21,444 nt of DNA, taken from Gemmataceae bacterium. Its GTDB lineage: Bacteria > Planctomycetota > Planctomycetia > Gemmatales > Gemmataceae. The translations under genes were made by a program, and so were the position numbers. The notes beneath the pieces were generated by a model. It did no database searches and was not told the DNA's origin. It saw nothing but the letters and a program-made list of their open reading frames with translations. Location of the stretch: assembly GCA_947474875.1 (NCBI GenBank), contig CANJKY010000002.1:1-21444 (forward strand). Direction: 5' to 3'. Of this stretch, positions 15,601 to 21,444 are shown one piece after another; within the stretch, counting starts at the first letter, position 1; each line of letters opens with the position of its first letter.

Positions 15601-18594
15601 CGCCCCGCGGCCGGCGTCGCCCCGCTCGCGGGCCGCCCGCGCCAACGCGGCCGGCGATTCCTTCAGCAGTTGCTGGGCAAAGCCCGGCGGGGGAGCCGGG
15701 TCGGCGGGCACCCCCCACAGCTTGCCGAGCAATTCCTCCACGCCCGGGTCGTGCTTTTTCAGCTCGTCGCGGGTGAACGGGAAGAAGTCGTTGCGGCCGA
15801 AGTACGCCTCCGTCGCCTCGGCGAAGTACTCCATCGCGGTGGTCATCGCATAAGCCTTCTCGAACGTGTTCGGCCGGCCGTTACCCAGGTGCCGTTCCAC
15901 CTTGTCGTACTTGCCCGCCTCCTTCGCGCGGGCGAACGCGGCGGCGACGTCCGGGTTACCGAACCCTTTGGGCAGTTCGCGGTCGTGGTAGGCGTGTGCC
16001 AGTTCGTGCAGCACGAACCACGGCATGCGGTCCACCTCCTCCGCGTAGATGCGGAGGTTGGTGAACTCGACACTCCGGGCCATCGCCGGGTCGCGGCCGT
16101 TCTTCCGCAGCCAGTCGGCGGCGGGGTGGTACTCGGCGGTCGGCCGCACGCCCGGGTACTCCGGGTTGAAGTACAGCGGCACCTTCTGGAGTTTCGCCAC
16201 CGCCTCCTTCGGCACCACCTTCGTGATGTCTTCGAGTTGCTTGTCGAGCGACTCCATCACCTTCGCCGTCTGCTTCACCTCAGCGGCGAGCAGCACGCGG
16301 TTGACGTGCAGTGTCCACCCGCGGAGGGTCCGCGTCTCGTACACCGGGTCCGGGGCGGGGGCGTGCGGAGACTGTAGGTTGTCGCGGAGGAACCGGGTCA
16401 TCGCCTCCATCAGGTGCTGGTCGGTGTTCCGCCCCTCCTTGATGGCGTGGGTGCGATTCGGGTACGGCAGCACCTCGAACCGCTTGCCCTTGGCGATGAG
16501 TTCCTCCATCAGCCGCTCGGTGCCCTGGTAGTGGCAGTTGTCGTCGCCGGTGCCGTGGACGAGCAGCAGGTTCCCCCGCAGCTTGCCAGCGTGGGTGATC
16601 GGCGAGCCGTCCCGGTAGCCGGTCAGGTTGCCCGCCGGCAGGCCCATGTACCGCTCCTGGTAGATGGTGTCGTACAGCCGCTGGTCGGCCACCGGGGCGA
16701 CGGCGACGGCGGCGCGATACAGGTCCGGGTAGCGGAACAGGGCGTTCAGGCTCATGCTGCCGCCGCCGCTCCACCCCCACGAACCGACGCGGGACGGGTC
16801 GACGAGTGGCCACAGCTTCAACATCTCGCGCACCGCCGCCGCTTGTTCGGCCGGGGCCAGGATGCCGACCTTGCGGTGAACGGCCTTTCGCCACTCGCGG
16901 CCGCGGGGCACGTTGGTGCCGCGGTTGTCCACGCTGGCCACCACGAACCCCTGCTGGGCGAGCATCCAGTGCCACAGCCCGCGGGGGCCGGGCCAGGCGT
17001 CCCGCACCGTCTGGCCGTGCGGCTCGCCGTACACGTGCATGAGCAGCGGCAGTTTCGCGTTCGGTTCAACCGTCGCCGGCTTCAGGCTCCAGCCGTCGAG
17101 CGTGATCCCACCGCCGATCGGCACTCGCAGGAACTCGGCGACCGGTTTCTTCAGCGCGTCGAGCTTGCCGCGGAGTTTCGCGTTGTCGGCCAGCGTGCGA
17201 ACGGCGGTGTTGTCCGCCAGCCGCACCACCTCCACCACCGGCGGGGTGGTGAATGTCGACCGGGTGTGGACGGCCCACTTCGCGTCCGGGGAGATGTCGT
17301 ACTCGTGCCAGCCGGGCTGCGTGCCGGACGAGAGTTGCTCGGTGTGGCTGCCGTCGAGCTTCACCCTGAACAGGTACTTCTGGGTCGCATTCTTCGGCGA
17401 GGCGGCGTAGTACAGCCACCCGCCGGCCTCGTCGATCGCCTCGACGGCCATCACGTCGAACGTGCCCGTCGTGATCGGTTGCGGCGGCGAGCCGTCCAGC
17501 GGAACGCGGTAGGCGTGCCGCCACCCCGACCGCTCGCTCAGCCAGACGAGAGCTTTGCCGCCGTCCAGCCAGCGAAACGGGTTCTCGTTCTCGATCCAGG
17601 CGGAGTCTTTTTCGGTGAACACCGCGGCGGCCGTGCCGGTGGCGGGATCGGCGCTCCACACCTTCAGTTCCGTTTGCAGGCGGTTGAACTGCTGCACCAT
17701 CACCCGCGAACCGTCCGGCGTCCAGTCGGCGTGCGGCAGGTAGTGCTCACGGGGGTCGCCGGGCAGGTCGAGCCACCGCACCTGCCCGCCGCCGGCCGGG
17801 ATCACGCCCAGCCGCGTGGCCGAGTTATTCTCGCCCACCTTCGGATACGCGAACGACGTGACCTTCGGCGATTTGCTGACCACGGTGTCGACGAGGTGGA
17901 ACTCGGCCACACCGGTGGTGTCGAACTGCCAGAACAGGAGGTGCTTGCCGTCCGGGCTCCAGCGGAAGCAGTCCCGCAGGTCCAGTTCCTCCTCGTTCAC
18001 CCAGTCTGACGTGCCGTTGATGAGCGTTTTCGATCCGTCGGCGGTCAGCGGCGTGACCTTCAGGGTGTCCAGGTCCTGAACGTACAGGTTGCTCTCACGG
18101 ACGAAGGCGACCCGTGTGCCATCCGGCGAGAACGTGGCGAACATGAGCGACGACGGGGCGGCGTCCCCGCCGAGTTTGCGGAGCTTGCGGGCCGCCACGT
18201 CGAGCAGCCAGTAGTCGCCGCGGGTGTTCCGCCGCCAGACCTGCTTGCTGTTCGTGAAGAGGAGCAACTTGGTCTCGTCGGCCGAGAACTCGTACCCCTC
18301 CACCTTCAGCGGCTCTTTGCCGCCCGTCGGGGTGAACGCCTTGGCCGAAACGACGATCTCCTTCTTCCCGGTCGCCGGGTCGTTGCGAACCAGTTCGCCC
18401 TTCTCCAGGGTGAAATAGGTGGGCGTTTTCTTGCTCCACCGCCGGACCGGGAGCGGGTCGGTGTCGAACTCCTTCGTGCCGAACAGCCGGCCGACGGTGA
18501 GGAGCGAGTCGTCGGCACGGACCGCCGCACTCACGGCGAGGACGACTGCCAGCACTACGAGGATTCTGGGCATCGAGTCACGGACTGGTTTCAC
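12631..18594 (-). CDS. Giant exported fusion: S9 peptidase, HExxH metallopeptidase, two cytochrome c modules, DUF6797-like region, propeller
   Basis: One uninterrupted frame of 1,987 residues from GTG 18594, which has GGAG about 9 bases upstream and gives a signal peptide (ILVVLAVVLAVSAAVRA). An ATG at 18573 is an alternative. Order: a DPP4-like propeller (about 90-470); an S9 hydrolase with GWSGGGS (Ser609), GTGDDN (Asp684) and THAI (His716); after a short proline-rich linker, a metallopeptidase-like domain with HELAHAYHD (His863-His867) and EYFAEATEAYF (922-932) as likely third-ligand region; haem motif CAKCH (1008-1012) with SLMPDGL as candidate Met ligand; a second haem motif CANCH (1181-1185); a DUF6797-like region (MAMDYGPSLTNTYEV onward, about 1290-1450); a propeller of the planctomycete dehydrogenase type (about 1535-1840); and a beta-sandwich-like end. 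These normally occur as separate proteins. It should act outside the cytoplasm; substrates are unknown. Confidence 0.9.
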   Translation of the reverse strand: MKPVRDSMPRILVVLAVVLAVSAAVRADDSLLTVGRLFGTKEFDTDPLPVRRWSKKTPTYFTLEKGELVRNDPATGKKEIVVSAKAFTPTGGKEPLKVEGYEFSADETKLLLFTNSKQVWRRNTRGDYWLLDVAARKLRKLGGDAAPSSLMFATFSPDGTRVAFVRESNLYVQDLDTLKVTPLTADGSKTLINGTSDWVNEEELDLRDCFRWSPDGKHLLFWQFDTTGVAEFHLVDTVVSKSPKVTSFAYPKVGENNSATRLGVIPAGGGQVRWLDLPGDPREHYLPHADWTPDGSRVMVQQFNRLQTELKVWSADPATGTAAAVFTEKDSAWIENENPFRWLDGGKALVWLSERSGWRHAYRVPLDGSPPQPITTGTFDVMAVEAIDEAGGWLYYAASPKNATQKYLFRVKLDGSHTEQLSSGTQPGWHEYDISPDAKWAVHTRSTFTTPPVVEVVRLADNTAVRTLADNAKLRGKLDALKKPVAEFLRVPIGGGITLDGWSLKPATVEPNAKLPLLMHVYGEPHGQTVRDAWPGPRGLWHWMLAQQGFVVASVDNRGTNVPRGREWRKAVHRKVGILAPAEQAAAVREMLKLWPLVDPSRVGSWGWSGGGSMSLNALFRYPDLYRAAVAVAPVADQRLYDTIYQERYMGLPAGNLTGYRDGSPITHAGKLRGNLLLVHGTGDDNCHYQGTERLMEELIAKGKRFEVLPYPNRTHAIKEGRNTDQHLMEAMTRFLRDNLQSPHAPAPDPVYETRTLRGWTLHVNRVLLAAEVKQTAKVMESLDKQLEDITKVVPKEAVAKLQKVPLYFNPEYPGVRPTAEYHPAADWLRKNGRDPAMARSVEFTNLRIYAEEVDRMPWFVLHELAHAYHDRELPKGFGNPDVAAAFARAKEAGKYDKVERHLGNGRPNTFEKAYAMTTAMEYFAEATEAYFGRNDFFPFTRDELKKHDPGVEELLGKLWGVPADPAPPPGFAQQLLKESPAALARAARERGDAGRGAVLFFQPFLTCAKCHDAEVGTQLGPDLALAGKEATAEHLIESVLLPSKVIKKGYEPLTVHTADGRAMTGLLAEEKGGTLTLLDPAGGKRVTIPVADVDRRTVGTVSLMPDGLVNTLSDRQQFLDLAKYLIEVAEGGPKRAKELRPAQTTFVLPEYEKDIDHAGLIRGLDAKAFRRGEAIYARVCANCHGTHTQPGSLPTSPKFASHTFKNGSDPHSLYRTLTHGYNQMAPQTWMVPRQKYDVIHYLREAYLRPHNPTQYSTADDAYLAKLPKGTGIGPAPASVEPWMAMDYGPSLTNTYEVAAGNIAYKGVAVRLDASTGGVSRGKSSALFDHDTLRYAAGWTGDGFIDWKGIHFNGQHQVHPKLIGDVAVANPVGPGWADPETGRFDDPRFLGRDKRPYGPLPRKWAQFKGTYAYGDQTVISYTVGDASILELEGVEADGKAVTVFTRTLEVGKSSRDLLARIAPESAAVAIVGDSAAPVTKADGFHVLKIPTAVTPTRVKVLMAKGSADLAAFAKVTPAPRPLKPLTVGGPKRWPEVLKTTITLGKADGPFAVDTFGLPERNPWNALLRLTGFDFFPDGKRMAVCTWDGDVWAVDGIDRPEAGLTWQRIASGLFQPLGLKFRGGAIFVCCRDQIVKLHDLNGDGETDFYECFNNDHQVTEHFHEFAMGLQTDAEGNFYYAKSGRHALPALVPHHGTLLKVSKDGKATEILATGFRAANGVCLNPDGTFFVTDQEGFWTPKNRINKVEKGGFYGNMWGYTDLTDTSDAAMKQPLCWITNEFDRSPAELIWVPANTWGPLVGSLLNTSYGMGKIFVVPHETVHGQAQGGMCALPLPTFPTGVMRPRFHPTEGSLYVCGMFAWAGNVTAPGGLYRVRYTGEPADLPVGLKAKPGAVEVTFTDALDPAAVDAKSFDVKVWGLKRSQNYGSKHVDEHPLAVTKATVSTDGKTVRLDLPDLAPTWGMEIRYRLKGAAGRVITGTIHNTIHAFGK

Positions 18595-19030
18595 GGCTTT
18601 CTCCGATAGCTCGACACGCTCGCGTGCCGCGGTACCTGCCTGGGACAAAAGGCGGCCAGACCACTTTTGCGGAGCGGCCACAGTTGTCGGCGTTGCCGCT
18701 GTTCACGTTGTAAGGGGCAGACTATGCGGAGGCTTCCAGTACGGAAGGATCTTTGCGGTGTAGGTGGCAGCTGGGTTAACCCCGCCGGAAGCCACGGATT
18801 TCTCCCGTCACACTTGTCGAGTTAACAGAGCAATCCGTCCAGCCTCACGCCGAAGACAGCGGGTGGAATTTGCTTGTGGCGAAAGATGGTAGCGAGTACG
18901 TTCGCGCGCCAGGCCGACCGGACGGCCCGACGCGGTAGCTGAGCACCGCGGCTCACCACCGAAGCGAGCACGTCCCGCCTCAGGCCGATAGGGATTGTTT
19001 CATCCCTTCCTGCTTCCGAAAGGTGCTGTA
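18595..19030. promoter_or_regulatory. Divergent intergenic region between fusion gene and sulfatase gene
   Basis: 436 bases without a supportable gene or RNA. Seen inside: the Shine-Dalgarno of the fusion gene (CTCC on the plus strand at 18601-18604); a dyad CACGC-TC-GCGTG at 18615-18626 just behind it; a 10-bp palindrome GGGTTAACCC at 18773-18782, with GTTAAC again at 18821-18826; a small CTTCC/GGAAG hairpin at 18733-18747; and AGGGAT/ATCCCT with a 6-base loop at 18990-19007, in the sulfatase leader. Both promoters must lie here, but no clear -35/-10 or sigma-54 site was recognised. Confidence 0.5.
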
Positions 19031-20812
19031 ATGCCAGCAGAATTCGCCCACAGCGGTGTCACGCGGCGCGAGTTTCATCGCGCGTCTGCGGGCGCCGTGG
19101 TCACCCCGCTCCTCGGATCACTGGCGGCCGGAGTACAGGCCCAGGATCAGGGTGAACCCCGACGGGCGAGCGGCGGGAACTCTCGCCGCGGCCTGAACAT
19201 CCTTTTCATCTTCACGGATCAGGAGCGTTACACGTCGAAGTGGCCCTCTGGGTTCACCCTGCCGGCTCACGAGCGGTTGCAGAAGACCGGCGTCACCTTC
19301 GCCCAGCACTACACCAGCGCTATCATGTGTACGCCGTCGCGGTCGGTCCTGATGACCGGACTGCAGACGGCGGACAACAAGATGTTCGACAACTGCGACT
19401 GCCCGTGGCAGCAGAGCCTTTCGCCCAAGGTTCCCACCATCGGTCACATGCTACGCAAGGCGGGGTATTACACCGCCTACAAGGGCAAGTGGCACCTCAA
19501 CCGGGAGTTCGATTCGCACAACCCGACCAAGTTGTTCACCAAAGAGATGGAGGAGTACGGCTTCGCGGACTACGCCTCCCCCGGCGACCTCGTCGGCCAC
19601 GACCTGGGCGGGTACCAGTTCGACCACCTGATCAGCGGCAGTGCGGTCACCTGGCTCCGCCGCCACGGGCGGCCACTTTCGGACGCTGGCAAGCCGTGGA
19701 GCCTGTTCGTGAGCCTCGTGAACCCGCATGACATCATGTACTTCAACACCGACGCGCCCGGCAAGAAGGTGCAGGACACCGGCAAGCTGCTCAAACGCGC
19801 GACCCCGGCGCCGGACCACCCCATCTACCGGCACACGTGGGACACGCCGGTGGCGAAAACCCTCCGCGAACCGCTCGACGCCGCCGGGCGGCCGAAGGCG
19901 CACGGCGAGTTTCTCAAGATGTGGGACCACGTCCTCGGGCACATCCCGCTCGAGGACGACCGCTGGCGGCGGTTCAACGACTTCTACCTCAACTCGATCC
20001 GGTCGGTCGACGTCCAGCTCCAGTCGATTCTGGGCGAGCTCGACGCCCTGGGCCTCGCCGATCGCACCGTCATCGTCTTCACCGCCGATCACGGCGAAAT
20101 GGCCGGCTCCCACGGTCTCCGCGGCAAGGGCCCGTTCGCCTACGAGGAGTCGATCCACATCCCGTTCATCGTGGTACACCCGGACGTGAAAGGCGGGCAG
20201 ACGTGCCCGGCGCTGTCGAGCCACATTGACGTGGCCCCCACCCTGCTCTCGCTGGCGGGGGTTGACGCGACGCGACGGAGCGAGTTCGCGGGCCGCGACC
20301 TGCCCGGCAAGGACCTGGCGCCGGCCCTGGCGAAAGGGGCGGGGGCCGGAGTTCATGCGGCGCGCGAGGGTGTCCTGTTCGCCTACAGCGCGCTGTGTAC
20401 CAACGATTCGACCCTGCTCAAGGTCGCCGGGGAAGCCATCGCGGCGAACAAGTCGCCCAAGGAAGAGTTGGAGAAGGCGGGGTACAAGCCCGACCTGAAG
20501 AAGCGCGGCAGCCTGCGGACCGTGTTCGACGGGCGGTACAAGTTCTCGCGGTATTTCTCCCCGGTCGAGCGGAACCGCCCGGCGACGAACGACGAGTTGT
20601 ACAAGGCGAACGACGTGGAGCTGTTCGACCTACAGGCCAACCCCGAGGAAACGGTGAACCTCGCCGCGGACCGGGAGAAGAACGCGGACCTGCTCGCGGC
20701 CATGAGCGCCAAGCTCGAAGCCGTGATCAAGGCGGAGATCGGCGTGGACGACGGCCGTGAGATGCCGGAAATCCCGAAGGTCAAATGGTACATGGACTCG
20801 GCGGACCTGTAA
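19031..20812 (+). CDS. Tat-exported type I sulfatase
   Basis: 593 residues from the ATG at 19031, with GAAAGG at 19018-19023 upstream; a TTG 36 bases earlier lies inside a hairpin and is not needed. The N-terminus has a twin-arginine motif TRREFHR followed by an alanine-rich hydrophobic stretch ending VQAQD, so the folded enzyme is exported. The sulfatase signature CTPSR has Cys100, the residue that formylglycine-generating enzyme converts to the catalytic aldehyde hydrate. Further active-site features are Asp63 in FTDQE, GKWH (Lys153, His155) and TADHGE (Asp353, His354). The usual Asp-Asp metal pair near the start is Asp-Gln here, which I recall from related planctomycete sulfatases. It removes sulfate from an ester, probably of a polysaccharide, but no neighbour fixes the substrate. 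The activating enzyme is not in the window. Confidence 0.94.
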   Translation: MPAEFAHSGVTRREFHRASAGAVVTPLLGSLAAGVQAQDQGEPRRASGGNSRRGLNILFIFTDQERYTSKWPSGFTLPAHERLQKTGVTFAQHYTSAIMCTPSRSVLMTGLQTADNKMFDNCDCPWQQSLSPKVPTIGHMLRKAGYYTAYKGKWHLNREFDSHNPTKLFTKEMEEYGFADYASPGDLVGHDLGGYQFDHLISGSAVTWLRRHGRPLSDAGKPWSLFVSLVNPHDIMYFNTDAPGKKVQDTGKLLKRATPAPDHPIYRHTWDTPVAKTLREPLDAAGRPKAHGEFLKMWDHVLGHIPLEDDRWRRFNDFYLNSIRSVDVQLQSILGELDALGLADRTVIVFTADHGEMAGSHGLRGKGPFAYEESIHIPFIVVHPDVKGGQTCPALSSHIDVAPTLLSLAGVDATRRSEFAGRDLPGKDLAPALAKGAGAGVHAAREGVLFAYSALCTNDSTLLKVAGEAIAANKSPKEELEKAGYKPDLKKRGSLRTVFDGRYKFSRYFSPVERNRPATNDELYKANDVELFDLQANPEETVNLAADREKNADLLAAMSAKLEAVIKAEIGVDDGREMPEIPKVKWYMDSADL

Positions 20813-20889
20813 TTGTTTCGGCCGAGCTATCCGCCGTAGTACACCGATAGAGCAGACACCGCTGCTCCGTAAGCTCGCCCGGTGACGGT

Positions 20890-20909
20890 GCGGGGTCGGA
20901 TCGCCCCGC
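20890..20909 (+). terminator. Hairpin after the sulfatase gene
   Basis: GCGGGG (20890-20895) pairs with CCCCGC (20904-20909) around an 8-base loop, 77 bases past the sulfatase stop. There is no T-tract. The loop and right arm share 14 identical bases with the stronger hairpin at 12556-12592. Confidence 0.45.
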
Positions 20910-20948
20910 CGAGATCCCGTCCCGTGGGCCGCACCTACAGGAAACCGC

Positions 20949-20960
20949 CCTTCTAGAAGG
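20949..20960 (+). promoter_or_regulatory. 12-bp palindrome overlapping the ribosome-binding site of the last gene
   Basis: CCTTCTAGAAGG is a perfect palindrome, and its last six bases (AGAAGG) are the only Shine-Dalgarno-like sequence before the ATG at 20971. It could be a repressor site or a coincidence; as RNA the four central bases would have to stay open, leaving only a 4-bp stem. Confidence 0.35.
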
Positions 20961-20970
20961 TGCGATCGGG

Positions 20971-21444
20971 ATGTCGCGCACGTTCGCAATGCTCGGGGGC
21001 TGGCTGGGCTTCGCGGGAGTTTTCGGTTTTGCCGCGATCGTCCTCGTACTCCACGGCTTGCAAACGGCCTACGACCCGCGGCGGCAGCTTATCAGCGAAC
21101 TGGCTCTCGGCCCGCACGGGTGGGCCATGCTCCCCGCCTTCGTCTCACTCGCGGCGGCCCTGTTCGGCGTCGGCCTGGGGCTGGGCGCGGTCGGCGCCTC
21201 CCCGACGTGCCGCGCCCTGCTATATGCCGCGGCGGTGGCGATGCTGTTCGGCGGGCTGTTCCCGATGGGCCGGGCGACGGCGCCGCACATCGTCGCCGTG
21301 GTGGCCGGCCTCGTGCCGATCGTCCTGGTGTCTTACCTCCTCCCGACCCGCTCGGGCCGGCTCCGGTCGCTACGGTTTCCGTCCTGTCTCCTTGGCGGCG
21401 GGGCGGTCTTGTGCCTGGCCCTGGCGAATTTCGGGATGCCGCTC
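20971..21444 (+). CDS. DUF998-like integral membrane protein (3' end outside window)
   Basis: The frame starts at ATG 20971 and stays open to the window edge, giving 158 residues. Hydrophobic helices are visible at about 8-29, 51-73, 82-99, 105-124 and 138-153, so it sits in the cytoplasmic membrane. After the first helix comes YDPRRQLISELALGPHG, resembling the loop after the first helix in DUF998 proteins, a family of multi-helix membrane proteins without an assigned reaction. The start is supported by the immediate hydrophobic helix and by AGAAGG 10 bases upstream. A hairpin separates it from the sulfatase gene, so it is probably a separate unit. The membrane nature is firm; the family call is moderate. 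Confidence 0.75.
   Translation, partial: MSRTFAMLGGWLGFAGVFGFAAIVLVLHGLQTAYDPRRQLISELALGPHGWAMLPAFVSLAAALFGVGLGLGAVGASPTCRALLYAAAVAMLFGGLFPMGRATAPHIVAVVAGLVPIVLVSYLLPTRSGRLRSLRFPSCLLGGGAVLCLALANFGMPL

Noticed and set aside
18850..18880. Possible sigma-54 promoter (GTGGAATTTGCTT)
   Set aside because: The GG-to-GC spacing is not the required ten bases in any register.
1..21444. tRNA, rRNA, CRISPR array, insertion sequence or prophage
   Set aside because: Read for conserved tRNA/rRNA segments, regularly spaced repeats, transposase or integrase motifs and terminal repeats; none seen by eye, though a dedicated RNA search was not possible.

Overview
The window is a GC-rich chromosomal stretch from a planctomycete, most likely a Gemmata-type member of the Gemmataceae. 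This is inferred from protein content: a membrane serine/threonine kinase coupled to a divergent sigma-70-like factor, a surface-type protein with an N-terminal L-E-A-R-E-N-P-A motif, a protein with planctomycete/verrucomicrobial-type cytochrome c and DUF6797-like modules, and a Tat-exported sulfatase. No rRNA, tRNA, CRISPR array, insertion sequence or phage gene was seen. All gene families were named by recognising motifs in the translations; no database search was run.

Layout. Bases 1-3924 (plus strand) hold a PAS-rich hybrid histidine kinase cut by the left edge, an NtrC-type sigma-54 activator, and a short DksA/TraR-type C4 zinc-finger fragment in frame behind the activator. A hairpin at 4101-4125 separates these from a minus-strand block (10397 down to 4156). 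In transcription order that block is a transmembrane Ser/Thr kinase, a sigma factor whose ATG overlaps the kinase stop (TAATG), a secreted alpha/beta hydrolase with an extra C-terminal domain, and a surface-type protein built of two 154-residue repeats. Divergent from the kinase, a secreted transglutaminase-like protein (10519-12528) follows a leader containing a strong hairpin.

A perfect 15-bp hairpin (12556-12592) lies between that gene and a convergent 6-kb gene (12631-18594, minus). This gene encodes one polypeptide of about 1,987 residues that joins an S9 peptidase, a HExxH metallopeptidase, two haem-c motifs, a DUF6797-like region and a propeller of the planctomycete dehydrogenase type. 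A 436-base divergent region leads to a Tat-exported type I sulfatase (19031-20812), and the window ends inside a DUF998-like membrane protein that starts at 20971.

How the genes may work together (inference). Two signalling modules sit side by side: a possibly haem-based sensor kinase with a sigma-54 activator, and an envelope kinase translationally coupled to a sigma factor. Around them are exported proteins that act on peptides, sulfate esters or other polymers. The most unusual object is the multi-enzyme fusion. Next are the kinase/sigma coupling, the FixL-like PAS domain and the zinc-finger remnant behind the activator.
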